A DNA stretch of 64,000 bases from Flavobacterium microcysteis (GTDB lineage: Bacteria > Bacteroidota > Bacteroidia > Flavobacteriales > Flavobacteriaceae), in assembly GCF_006385255.1 (NCBI RefSeq), contig NZ_VFJE01000056.1, positions 558,001 to 622,000 on the forward strand. Direction: 5' to 3'. The stretch's first letter is position 1, and each line of letters opens with the position of its first letter. This document shows positions 41,941 through 50,017 of this stretch, piece after piece. The translations under genes were made by a program, and so were the position numbers. The notes under the pieces were generated by a model. It was not told the DNA's origin. It made no database searches and saw only the letters and a list, made by a program, of their open reading frames with translations.

Positions 41941-42477
41941 TTATTTTTTTGCAGGAGGATATTTCTCCAGGATTTTTTTGACAAATTCCTGTATACGTGC
42001 GTCCTTTTTGTCGATGTTTTGTGTCAGCACGCCAACACCTTCACCTTGCCAGATTAATTCTTTTTTTCGGGCATCAATCAGGTCGATATATAAAGTTCCT
42101 TCTGTTGAGGTAGAAACGGTAGTACTGCTGCCGCCCCACATCCAAGGATTCCATCCCCATCCCCAGCCGTAACCCCAGCCTGCATTGAACTGGTTTACGT
42201 CAACCTGTTGACGGGATTTGGTGAAAATGTTAACCAAAAGGTCAGGGTTTTCACTTTTTGTGATTCCTTTAGAAGTCAATTCTGCATCAATAGCATTCAA
42301 TATTCTTCTCTTGTCAAGGTCTGAAATTTCGACTTTGTCAACTCCGGGTTTGAAAAAAGCAAATGATTTGTAGTTTGCAAAATCAACATTTTTGTCATAA
42401 TCGGTAGCTACTCGAACAGAGGAGCAGGATGCTAAGACAAAAAGAAAGAGCAGGGGTAAAAATTTAATCGTTTTCAT
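41941..42477 (-). CDS. DUF4136 lipoprotein
   Basis: A 178-residue protein with a lipoprotein signal peptide (Cys in LASCSS at about residue 18) and a DUF4136 domain (VATDYDKNVDFANYKSFAFF near its start, later GTLYIDLIDARKKELIWQGEG). The middle has an unusual Gly/Trp-rich run (GWGYGWGWGWNPWMWGG), which gives a low-complexity loop. Members of this family reach the envelope; their function is unknown. Confidence 0.88.
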   Translation of the reverse strand: MKTIKFLPLLFLFVLASCSSVRVATDYDKNVDFANYKSFAFFKPGVDKVEISDLDKRRILNAIDAELTSKGITKSENPDLLVNIFTKSRQQVDVNQFNAGWGYGWGWGWNPWMWGGSSTTVSTSTEGTLYIDLIDARKKELIWQGEGVGVLTQNIDKKDARIQEFVKKILEKYPPAKK

Positions 42478-42509
42478 AGCAATTTATTTAATGTTTTATT
42501 GAGAATATG

Positions 42510-42677
42510 TTATTTGTTCTTTTTCTTTTCCTGAAAGCTTTTTATTGCAGCGGCAATACTTAAAATTGCAGCAGCCATCAATACAACAATCTTTAGCCTT
42601 ACATTTTCAAAAAGCATCCCGAGAACAAAGAACCCAAGGCTCATAAACATTAATGAAATACTATTTAGTGTTTTCAT
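42510..42677 (-). CDS. Small membrane protein (55 aa)
   Basis: The minus strand encodes MKTLNSISLMFMSLGF, a hairpin of two hydrophobic segments (about 6-23 and 30-45) and a basic tail (KSFQEKKKNK). The gap upstream is 18 bp from the stop of hutU, and the DUF4136 gene follows after 32 bp, so it may be part of a leftward run. No family recognised. It is supported by a complete frame, sensible composition and its position. Confidence 0.6.
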   Translation of the reverse strand: MKTLNSISLMFMSLGFFVLGMLFENVRLKIVVLMAAAILSIAAAIKSFQEKKKNK

Positions 42678-42695
42678 GTTTGCTTGATGAAAATA

Positions 42696-44678
42696 TTAAA
42701 AATCCAAAAGGCTATCGTCTACGATATTCGGAAGAGTAACTTTTAATAAGGGTTGCACTTCCATAGCTCTTTTGATAGCAAAAATGGCACCGTCATTTCT
42801 GGCCCAACTTCTTCGGGAAATACCATTGTTTACATCCCAGAATAGCATGGATTCCAGACGTCTGGATGCTTCTTTAGAACCATCAAGAACCATACCAAAG
42901 CCGCCATTAATAACCTCTCCCCAGCCAACACCACCACCATTATGGATAGAAACCCAGGTAGCGCCTCTGAAGCTGTCGCCAATGACGTTATGGATAGCCA
43001 TATCTGCTGTAAAACGGGAACCGTCATAAATGTTGGAGGTTTCTCTGTAAGGTGAGTCCGTTCCTGAAACATCATGATGGTCGCGGCCTAATACTACATA
43101 TCCGATTTCTCCATTAGCAATAGCCTGGTTAAAAGCTTCGGCAATCTTGATTCGTCCTTCAGCATCAGCATAAAGGATTCTGGCTTGAGAACCTACAACC
43201 AATTTATTTTCTTGAGCGCCTTTGATCCACTGGATATTATCCTGCATCTGCTGTTGGATTTCAACAGGAGCCGTTTTGGACATTTCTTCCAGCACTTTAG
43301 AGGCGATTTCGTCTGTTTTTTGCAAATCTTCTGGCTTTCCAGAGGCACAAACCCAACGGAAAGGACCAAATCCGTAATCAAAACACATTGGTCCCATAAT
43401 ATCCTGCACATAGCTCGGATATTTGAAGTCAATACCATTTTCGGCCATTACATCAGCACCCGCACGCGAAGCTTCCAAAAGGAAGGCATTTCCATAATCA
43501 AAGAAATAAGTTCCTTTAGCTGTGTGCTTGTTGATTGCGTCTGCATGGCGGCGTAATGTTTTTTGTACTTCAGCCTTGAATTTTTCAGGGTCATTAGCCA
43601 TCAGTTCATTGGATTCTTCAAAAGTATATCCGGTAGGATAGTAGCCACCTGCCCAAGGATTGTGTAAGGAAGTTTGGTCAGAACCTAAGTCGATATGTAG
43701 GTTTTCCTGATCGAATCGTTCCCAGACATCGACAACATTACCTAAATAGGCAATAGAAACCACTTCTTTGTTTTCCAGAGCCTTTTTTACTCTCGGAACC
43801 AATTCGTCAATATTCTCAACCACCTCATTAATCCATCCTTGTGAGTGGCGTATGTGTGTGATTTTTGGATTGACTTCTGCACAAACGGTAACGCAACCTG
43901 CAATGTTTCCTGCTTTAGGCTGTGCTCCAGACATTCCGCCTAATCCTGAAGTAACGAATAGGTTTCCGGCTGGAGATTTTTTTATTTTTCGGAATCCGTT
44001 AAGGACCGTAATTGTTGTTCCGTGCACGATTCCTTGTGGACCAATATACATATAGCTTCCTGCTGTCATCTGTCCGTATTGTGAAACTCCCAAAGCATTG
44101 AATTTTTCCCAATCATCCGGTTTGGAATAATTTGGAATGACCATTCCGTTAGTAACTACAACTCTTGGTGCTTCTTTATGCGAAGGAAATAATCCCATAG
44201 GATGTCCTGAATACATGACCAGCGTCTGCTCATCCGTCATCTCAGAAAGATATTTCATTGTTAGCAGGTATTGGGCCCAGTTTTGGAAAACGGCACCGTT
44301 ACCGCCATAAGTAATTAGTTCGTGAGGGTGCTGTGCTACTGCATAATCCAAGTTATTTTGGATCATCAGCATAATCGCTTTTGCCTGTTCTGATTTTCCA
44401 GGATATTCAGAAATCGGACGGGCATACATTTTATAATCAGGACGCAGGCGATACATGTAAATACGCCCGTAGGTTTCTAATTCGTCTCTGAATTCTTTGG
44501 CTAAAACATCATGGTGTTTTGCTTCAAAATAGCGTAACGCATTGCGGATAGCCAGCTTTTTTTCTTCGGCAGAAAGGATTTCTTTTCGCTTTGGAGCATG
44601 GTTTATAGTTGTTTCGTATGGCTTTGGTTGCGGCAGGACCGATGGGATGCCTTGTTGTATTTGTTCTTGGAAAGTCAT
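42696..44678 (-). CDS. hutU: Urocanate hydratase
   Basis: A 660-residue enzyme converting urocanate to imidazolonepropionate in histidine breakdown. Characteristic segments are HELITYGGNGAVFQNWAQYL, YSGHPMGLFPSHKEAPR, GQMTAGSYMYIGPQGIVHGT, the Cys-containing FGPFRWVCASG, and HNGGGVGWGEVINGG, matching the NAD-binding and active-site blocks of the family. It is about 100 residues longer than the proteobacterial enzyme, as usual in Bacteroidota. Other hut genes are not in the window. Confidence 0.96.
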   Translation of the reverse strand: MTFQEQIQQGIPSVLPQPKPYETTINHAPKRKEILSAEEKKLAIRNALRYFEAKHHDVLAKEFRDELETYGRIYMYRLRPDYKMYARPISEYPGKSEQAKAIMLMIQNNLDYAVAQHPHELITYGGNGAVFQNWAQYLLTMKYLSEMTDEQTLVMYSGHPMGLFPSHKEAPRVVVTNGMVIPNYSKPDDWEKFNALGVSQYGQMTAGSYMYIGPQGIVHGTTITVLNGFRKIKKSPAGNLFVTSGLGGMSGAQPKAGNIAGCVTVCAEVNPKITHIRHSQGWINEVVENIDELVPRVKKALENKEVVSIAYLGNVVDVWERFDQENLHIDLGSDQTSLHNPWAGGYYPTGYTFEESNELMANDPEKFKAEVQKTLRRHADAINKHTAKGTYFFDYGNAFLLEASRAGADVMAENGIDFKYPSYVQDIMGPMCFDYGFGPFRWVCASGKPEDLQKTDEIASKVLEEMSKTAPVEIQQQMQDNIQWIKGAQENKLVVGSQARILYADAEGRIKIAEAFNQAIANGEIGYVVLGRDHHDVSGTDSPYRETSNIYDGSRFTADMAIHNVIGDSFRGATWVSIHNGGGVGWGEVINGGFGMVLDGSKEASRRLESMLFWDVNNGISRRSWARNDGAIFAIKRAMEVQPLLKVTLPNIVDDSLLDF

Positions 44679-44765
44679 TTTAGTCGTTAATTTTCAGGGC
44701 TGTCTTTGACCCGTTAGTATGTGTTAATTCTAAATTCTGTTTTTTTAGTCTGAGAAATATGATTC

Positions 44766-44942
44766 TTATTTTCGATTCGTGCCTGTTTTTTTGTCAAATC
44801 CGTAGGGACAATGGCGACATCCGCTTTTACAGCAATAGCCTCTTTTTAAATGGAATTTTTCTGTAAAGCATTTGTATCCTTCGGGCGTATAATAAAAATC
44901 TTCGCCTTCTTTTAATTTATTTTCATTATTTTGCTCATTCAT
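44766..44942 (-). CDS. DUF5522-family small protein
   Basis: A 58-residue minus-strand ORF with the signature RGYCCKSGCRHCPYG (residues 34-48), the four-Cys motif of DUF5522 (Bacteroidota, presumably metal-binding). The upstream part is GEDFYYTPEGYKCFTEK. Its start is 28 bp from the divergent gene at 44971. Function unknown. The conserved cysteines make it a real gene despite its length. Confidence 0.8.
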   Translation of the reverse strand: MNEQNNENKLKEGEDFYYTPEGYKCFTEKFHLKRGYCCKSGCRHCPYGFDKKTGTNRK

Positions 44943-44970
44943 AAATACAAATTTATAAACTTTATAATGA

Positions 44971-45297
44971 ATGTTTCTAATCGTTTCTAGATATTTAATT
45001 CCTAAAGGCTATCGCGGCATAACATTGTTTCCTTTTGTCATTCTAAGAAACCCTCCTGATAGGGCAAATAAAGTGTTGGTAAATCATGAAAAGATTCACA
45101 TTCGTCAGCAATTGGAATTTTTGATTATTCCTTTTTTTCTGTGGTATTTTATAGAATATGGGATAAGGCTGATTCAATATAAAAATAAGAACATGGCTTA
45201 TAGGAATATTAGTTTTGAGAGAGAAGCCTATTCTAATGAATTTAATCTGAATTATATAAAAGGCAGAAAATTATGGGGTTTTAGAAAGTATTTATAA
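44971..45297 (+). CDS. Small membrane protein with HExxH motif
   Basis: A 108-residue protein with NHEKIHIRQQ (HExxH, residues about 39-43), one transmembrane segment at about 50-68 and then FEREAYSNE, which could supply a third Glu ligand. That combination resembles a minimal zinc metalloprotease of the M48/M56 sort, but the protein is far shorter than known members. It is followed 22 bp later by the deaminase gene. Function unknown. Confidence 0.75.
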   Translation: MFLIVSRYLIPKGYRGITLFPFVILRNPPDRANKVLVNHEKIHIRQQLEFLIIPFFLWYFIEYGIRLIQYKNKNMAYRNISFEREAYSNEFNLNYIKGRKLWGFRKYL

Positions 45298-45319
45298 ATA
45301 TCCTAAACCTAAATGTTAT

Positions 45320-46222
45320 ATGATTGAGGTAAAAAATCAATTGATATTAAAAAAGAATACTATTGATGTTTTCGTCAAAAGAGAAGATCTCATTCATCCT
45401 TTTGTTTCGGGAAATAAATATAGAAAGCTCAAATATAACCTGCAAAAGGCTAAAGAAGACGGGTATTCTGTGTTGCTGACCTTTGGAGGTGCTTTTTCTA
45501 ACCATATCGCTGCCGTTGCTTTTGCAGGAAAAGAAAACAACTTTAAAACCATAGGCATTATTAGAGGTGATGAATTAAGAGAGAAAATTGATGAAAATCC
45601 AACTCTGAAATTCGCACAAGAAAACGGCATGCAATTTGAGTTTGTTTCAAGAGCGCAGTATTCGGATAAAGAAAACCCGAAATTTGAGAGCGAATTAAAG
45701 AATAAGTTCGGCAATTTTTATCTTATTCCGGAAGGCGGAACAAATGAATTGGCAGTAAAAGGCTGTGAAGAAATCCTCGTTCCGGAAGATGCACAATTTG
45801 ACTATATCTGCTGTGCGGTAGGAACAGGAGGCACAATTTCAGGGATTAGTAATGCGGCATTGCCACATCAGAAAGTTTTGGGTTTTCCAGCGTTAAAAGG
45901 AGATTTCCTAAAAAAAGAAATTCGTAAATTTGCCTCAAATGAAAATTGGGAGCTGATTGCTGACTATCATTTCGGCGGTTACGGAAAAGTCAATTTAGAA
46001 CTGATTGAATTTATAAATAATTTTTATCAGGATAATAATGTTCCGTTAGACCCCGTTTATACTGGTAAGCTGGTCTTTGGTGTTTTAGACTTGATTGAGA
46101 AAAACTATTTTCCCAACAATTCAAAAATCCTGATAATTCACACGGGTGGGTTGCAGGGCATTCAAGGAATGAATACGGTATTAGAGAATAAACAATTACC
46201 CAAAATAAAGATCAATGTTTAA
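45320..46222 (+). CDS. ACC deaminase / D-cysteine desulfhydrase family PLP enzyme
   Basis: A 300-residue fold-type II PLP enzyme. The PLP-binding lysine lies in SGNKYRKLKYN (K33), followed by TFGGAFSNHIAAVAFAGKEN, GIIRGDE, IPEGGTN and AVGTGGTISG (phosphate-binding Ser/Thr-Gly loop). Family members deaminate ACC or degrade D-cysteine; D-cysteine desulfhydrase activity is more usual in this branch, but I cannot separate the two from the sequence. The next gene overlaps its end by 8 bp. Confidence 0.9.
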   Translation: MIEVKNQLILKKNTIDVFVKREDLIHPFVSGNKYRKLKYNLQKAKEDGYSVLLTFGGAFSNHIAAVAFAGKENNFKTIGIIRGDELREKIDENPTLKFAQENGMQFEFVSRAQYSDKENPKFESELKNKFGNFYLIPEGGTNELAVKGCEEILVPEDAQFDYICCAVGTGGTISGISNAALPHQKVLGFPALKGDFLKKEIRKFASNENWELIADYHFGGYGKVNLELIEFINNFYQDNNVPLDPVYTGKLVFGVLDLIEKNYFPNNSKILIIHTGGLQGIQGMNTVLENKQLPKIKINV

Positions 46223-47093
46223 AAAAATCTTCTTTCTATTGGCAATTGCAACACTGGCTAGTTGCGGTTCTTCAAAGTCAAAGGTAGCTACAACAAAAAA
46301 AGCGGCTTATAAGCCGAAAAGGGAAGTAGCAACAAGAAAATCTCACACTGGAAAAACAGTGTCAACTACCAAATCTGGTTCAGGTCGTACTACTGAAGTT
46401 ATTGAATCGACTTCAAAAACAATCGTGTATAGCGATGTGGTGAATGGATATGTTTTGCAATACAAAGACATTGCGAAAGGAAACATGAAGCAGTACGGAA
46501 TTCCGGCAAGTATTATTCTGGCTCAAGGTATTTTGGAATCGGGAGCCGGGTCTGGAACGTTAAGTAAGACGGCCAATAACCATTTCGGAATTAAATGCCA
46601 TAATGGATGGACAGGAGAAAGTGTTCGTCATGACGACGATGCCGAGCAGGAGTGTTTCAGGAAGTATAACGATCCTGCAGAATCCTACAAAGACCATGCG
46701 GAATTTTTGACAGGAAGAAGCCGCTATGCGAGCCTTTTCAAGTTAGAGAAAGGTGATTATCAAGGATGGGCAAGAGGATTGAAAGCTGCAGGATATGCAA
46801 CAGATCCAAAGTATCCGGATAAGTTGATCAGCTATATCGAACGATACAATTTACATCAATATGATGCAGAGGTTTTAGGTGTGGAGTTTACGCCTATTCA
46901 AAAAAGCCAACCGGTAGCTGTAAATACAAATACAACAAGACCAAGCAATACAGAAGGTTTTTATGAAGTAACCAAAGGCGACACCTTATATTCGATTTCA
47001 AAAAAATTCAACACCACAGTTGATGATTTGAAAAGACTAAATAACCTTGCGGATAATGCAATTTCGATTGGACAATATATAAAAGTAAAATAA
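46215..47093 (+). CDS. Lipoprotein muramidase: glucosaminidase domain plus LysM
   Basis: A 292-residue protein starting 8 bp before the end of the upstream gene. It has a lipoprotein signal (LASCGS, Cys about 17), a Lys/Thr/Ser-rich linker, a glucosaminidase/FlgJ-like domain (about 75-215; YGIPASIILAQGILESGAGSG with catalytic Glu, NNHFGIKCHNGW) and one C-terminal LysM domain (about 246-292; YEVTKGDTLYSISKKFNTTV) that binds peptidoglycan. It would cut glycan strands at the cell envelope. Coupling to the deaminase seems incidental. Confidence 0.93.
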   Translation: MFKKIFFLLAIATLASCGSSKSKVATTKKAAYKPKREVATRKSHTGKTVSTTKSGSGRTTEVIESTSKTIVYSDVVNGYVLQYKDIAKGNMKQYGIPASIILAQGILESGAGSGTLSKTANNHFGIKCHNGWTGESVRHDDDAEQECFRKYNDPAESYKDHAEFLTGRSRYASLFKLEKGDYQGWARGLKAAGYATDPKYPDKLISYIERYNLHQYDAEVLGVEFTPIQKSQPVAVNTNTTRPSNTEGFYEVTKGDTLYSISKKFNTTVDDLKRLNNLADNAISIGQYIKVK

Positions 47094-47104
47094 TTTAATC
47101 TTAA

Positions 47105-47175
47105 CCCCGCCAGGGTTCCAAACACCTGCTGGAGTTGTTAATTAGCTCTGCCAGGGTTTCAAATCCTGGCAGGGT
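47105..47175. repeat. Dispersed palindromic repeats (GCCAGGGTTTC type)
   Basis: Two adjacent imperfect palindromes: CGCCAGGGTTCC with ACCTGCTGGAG (about 47108-47134), and CTGCCAGG with CCTGGCAG (47148-47171), each separated by AAA-like loops. The sequence CTGCCAGGGTTTCAAATCCT resembles intergenic repeats spread through Flavobacterium genomes. They lie between the muramidase and hemL. Confidence 0.75.
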
Positions 47176-47189
47176 TCTTAAGTAAAAAT

Positions 47190-48476
47190 ATGTTATATCA
47201 AAGAAGCAGCCAGCTTTTTGCTGAGGCTGAAAAAGTAATTCCTGGAGGAGTTAATTCTCCGGTTCGAGCGTTTAAAGCTGTTGGTGGAACACCTATTTTT
47301 GTTAAATCTGCCAAAGGAGCCTATCTGTATGATGAAGATGGAAACAGATTGGTTGATTATATTAACTCTTGGGGGCCAATGATTTTAGGTCATGCTTATG
47401 ATCCTGTTGTCAATGCTGTAATTGGGAAGGCTAAACTAGGGACTTCTTTCGGTATGCCAACTGCTTTAGAAACCGAAATTGCAGAATTGGCGGTTTCTAT
47501 GGTTCCAAATATTGATAAAATTCGTTTTGTAAATTCAGGTACTGAAGCTTGTATGAGCGCCATCCGATTGGCAAGAGGTTATACAAAGCGAGATAAGATT
47601 ATCAAGTTTTCTGGCTGTTATCACGGGCATTCTGATTCGTTTTTAATTCAGGCAGGAAGTGGAGCCATTACTTTTGGCGCTCCAAATAGTCCCGGAGTAA
47701 CACAAGGAACAGCAAAAGATACTTTGTTGGCCAGATATAACGACATTCAGAATGTGGCAGACTTATTCGAGGCTAATAAAAACGAAATCGCAGCAATAAT
47801 TATAGAGCCTGTAGCAGGAAATATGGGTTGTATTCCTCCGTCAGAAGGCTTTTTAAAGGCTTTAAGGAATCTTTGTGATGAAAACGGCGCATTATTGATC
47901 TTTGATGAAGTTATGACTGGATTTCGCCTTGCAAAAGGTGGAGCGCAAGAGCTATTTAATATAAAAGCGGATATTGTAACTTTTGGAAAAGTAATTGGCG
48001 GTGGACTTCCGGTAGGTGCATTTGCTGGAAGAAACGAAATTATGAATTATTTGGCTCCGGTCGGGCCTGTATATCAAGCGGGAACATTATCTGGAAATCC
48101 CTTAGCAATGGCTGCTGGTCTTGAAATGCTAAAGGCTCTCAATACAGATACTGCTATCTTTAAAAGATTGGACGAAAAGACAGCCTATTTGGAGAAAGGC
48201 ATAAGAGAAAAGCTAACTGCCAATGGAATCAAGTTTACGATTAACAGAGTAGGCTCGATGATTTCGGTGCATTTTGATGAAAAACCGGTAACCGATTTGC
48301 AATCGGCTTCAAATGGAGATAATGAATATTTCAAAAAATTCTTCCATGGACTGTTACAAGAAGGAGTTTATATAGCCCCTTCAGCTTATGAAACCTGGTT
48401 TATAACCGATGCGCTGACATATGAAGACTTAGATTTTACTATAAATGCTGTCGATAAAGTATCAAAGCAATTCTAA
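47190..48476 (+). CDS. hemL: Glutamate-1-semialdehyde 2,1-aminomutase
   Basis: A 428-residue class-III PLP aminotransferase that makes 5-aminolevulinate, the first dedicated step of C5 heme synthesis. Features: [16 protein letters not shown] (about 17-32), [44 protein letters not shown] and the PLP lysine in [13 protein letters not shown]. Full length. The start at 47190 follows the repeat tract by 14 bp. Confidence 0.97.
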   Translation: MLYQRSSQLFAEAEKVIPGGVNSPVRAFKAVGGTPIFVKSAKGAYLYDEDGNRLVDYINSWGPMILGHAYDPVVNAVIGKAKLGTSFGMPTALETEIAELAVSMVPNIDKIRFVNSGTEACMSAIRLARGYTKRDKIIKFSGCYHGHSDSFLIQAGSGAITFGAPNSPGVTQGTAKDTLLARYNDIQNVADLFEANKNEIAAIIIEPVAGNMGCIPPSEGFLKALRNLCDENGALLIFDEVMTGFRLAKGGAQELFNIKADIVTFGKVIGGGLPVGAFAGRNEIMNYLAPVGPVYQAGTLSGNPLAMAAGLEMLKALNTDTAIFKRLDEKTAYLEKGIREKLTANGIKFTINRVGSMISVHFDEKPVTDLQSASNGDNEYFKKFFHGLLQEGVYIAPSAYETWFITDALTYEDLDFTINAVDKVSKQF

Positions 48477-48479
48477 ATA

Positions 48480-48510
48480 AAAAAGGCTTTCCATTTGGAA
48501 AGCCTTTTTT
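48480..48510 (+). terminator. Terminator after hemL
   Basis: AAAAAAGGCTTTCC and GGAAAGCCTTTTTT enclose an ATTT loop with T and A runs. It can serve the convergent small gene too. Confidence 0.9.
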
Positions 48511-48527
48511 GTATTAAATCTCAGAAA

Positions 48528-48845
48528 TTACTGAGTCAGTTGTTTTAATAATTCAGGATTGCTGTCGATTTTTGCCATCTGCTCCGCACTTAAAGTACCT
48601 CTTAGTTTAGCGTCAATCGATTTGTAAATGACTTTTTTCTTGTCATCAGGAAGTCCTGGCTTTGATAATGCTTCATGTTTCTTTTTGAAAAGTTCCATAA
48701 AAGTAGCTTTATTCTGCTCGCTTAATGTTACTACTTCAGATAAGGAAGCAACATCTTTTTTTGCAAGATCAGCTGGACTTGTCTGTGCAAATGAAGCGAT
48801 CGTGAATGCAAAAAATACCGATAGAGTAGCAATAAATTTTTTCAT
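48528..48845 (-). CDS. Small secreted protein, paralogue 1
   Basis: A 105-residue protein; the start at 48845 gives a good signal peptide (MKKFIATLSVFFAFT, ending SFAQ), whereas the ATG 63 bp upstream would add a poor extension. The mature part is helical with charged residues: VVTLSEQNKATFMELFKKK, KVIYKSIDAKLRGTLSAEQM. It resembles the protein at 49496-49822 and has an LSAEQ motif like the LTxxQ of Spy/CpxP chaperones. Function unknown, presumably periplasmic. Confidence 0.75.
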   Translation of the reverse strand: MKKFIATLSVFFAFTIASFAQTSPADLAKKDVASLSEVVTLSEQNKATFMELFKKKHEALSKPGLPDDKKKVIYKSIDAKLRGTLSAEQMAKIDSNPELLKQLTQ

Positions 48846-48926
48846 GATTAAATGAATTTGTTTGGATAATATAATATCAAATTTGAAGCCAAAATACGAT
48901 ATTTTCAAAAAACATTCAATGCTTGC

Positions 48927-49346
48927 TTACTTTTTTTCAGCCTTTTTTCTTCTTTCTTGAATTTTTTCTTTGACTTTTTCACGTTTTTCAGCTTTCATTT
49001 CGTCCCATTTTTTAGACTGATCTGGTGTTAAAATGGCTTTAACTTTAGTATCGAAAGCTTTCATTTCTTCATTTCTTTCAGCACGTTTTGCTTCCATTAA
49101 TTTTTCTCTTTCCGCTTTTTTAGATTCTCTTTTTGCAGACTGCTCAGAAAGTAGCGTAGCCATTTGTTTTTGCTGAGAATCGTTTAGTCCAAGATCTTTA
49201 GTCAGTTTTTTTAGGTGCTGCTCATTTCGTTGTTCCGGAGTTAACTTTTCCATTCTAGCCTTGTCCATTTTCTTGCCAGCCGGCTTTTCTTGTGCAAATG
49301 ATGTCATTCCTATCATCAATACTGCAATTGCAAACATTTTTTTCAT
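48927..49346 (-). CDS. Spy/CpxP-like periplasmic protein (DUF4890-like), paralogue 2
   Basis: A 139-residue protein with a signal peptide (1-18, TSFAQ) and a highly charged, mostly helical mature part with LTPEQRNEQHLKKL and ILTPDQSKKWDEMK, two LTxxQ-type repeats as in Spy. The C-terminus is lysine-rich. Proteins of this kind prevent aggregation or sense envelope stress, which is inferred here. Between its two smaller relatives. Confidence 0.8.
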   Translation of the reverse strand: MKKMFAIAVLMIGMTSFAQEKPAGKKMDKARMEKLTPEQRNEQHLKKLTKDLGLNDSQQKQMATLLSEQSAKRESKKAEREKLMEAKRAERNEEMKAFDTKVKAILTPDQSKKWDEMKAEKREKVKEKIQERRKKAEKK

Positions 49347-49447
49347 AATCTTTTCTTTTTAAATTTTTAGTTTGATAATAAGACCGTTGCAGTAAAAAAA
49401 GGTTTAATCACTAACGCATATTTCTCATTTATTTAAGATTTTAAAAT

Positions 49448-49475
49448 AAAAAAGCCCGCTTTAAGCGGGCTTTTT
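49448..49475 (-). terminator. Hairpin terminator
   Basis: AAAAAGCCCGCTT and AAGCGGGCTTTTT form a near-perfect palindrome able to terminate in both directions. It follows the leftward gene at 49496-49822. Confidence 0.88.
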
Positions 49476-49495
49476 GAATATGATTCTTGAAAAAA

Positions 49496-49822
49496 TTAAT
49501 TCAATAATTTTTTGTAGAGTTGTTGATTTGCCTTTAGCTTTTTGAATTGTTCTGGAGATAGAACTTCAGTCAATTTTGCTTCAATTTTTGAAGAAAGTTG
49601 TGCTTTTTCCTCAGCAGTAATATTGGTTTGAGATACTAAAGTTTTATGTTTAGTATAAAATATATCTGTTAACTCTCTTTCCAGTTTCTTAGTAGGTATT
49701 GCCGTATTTAAAGCGGTAAAATCTGCTTGGGCAGCTTTGTAAGGATCTTTTTGAGATTCTTGTGCGCTAGCTCCAATGGTGAAAGCAAGGAAAAAAGTAA
49801 GAATAGTAAGTATTTTTTTCAT
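49496..49822 (-). CDS. Small secreted protein, paralogue 3
   Basis: A 108-residue protein with a signal peptide (1-20, IGASAQ). The mature part is helical, with ELTDIFYTKHKTLVSQ and KLTEVLSPEQFKKLKANQQL, paralleling paralogue 1 at the LSPEQ/LSAEQ position. The three adjacent genes look like old duplications of one charged helical protein. The function is unknown. Confidence 0.78.
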   Translation of the reverse strand: MKKILTILTFFLAFTIGASAQESQKDPYKAAQADFTALNTAIPTKKLERELTDIFYTKHKTLVSQTNITAEEKAQLSSKIEAKLTEVLSPEQFKKLKANQQLYKKLLN

Positions 49823-49964
49823 AAAAGCTGAATTTGATTAGGTTTAAGAAACCAAATCTAAATCTTTTAAAACTAAAATCAAAGAAATATAATTGTAAAA
49901 TTGCCGGTTATGAAATTTTTTAACAGGTTTAGTGGTTTTTAATGGTGAATATTATCCAGATAAT

Positions 49965-49993
49965 AAAAAAGACCGTCCCAAGGAACAGTCTTT
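49965..49993 (-). terminator. Terminator after lysS
   Basis: On the minus strand AGACTGTTCC pairs with GGGACGGTCT (two G-U pairs) around a short loop and is followed by a T run, just past the lysS stop. Confidence 0.75.
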
Positions 49994-50017
49994 CTAAATA
50001 TATTGCGTATGATCGTA

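Noticed and set aside
42696..44678. A complete histidine-degradation operon
   Set aside because: Only urocanate hydratase is present; hutH, hutI and hutG are not visible within the window.
48846..48908. Upstream start of the small secreted protein at 48528
   Set aside because: It would put 21 residues before a classical signal peptide that starts at 48845.
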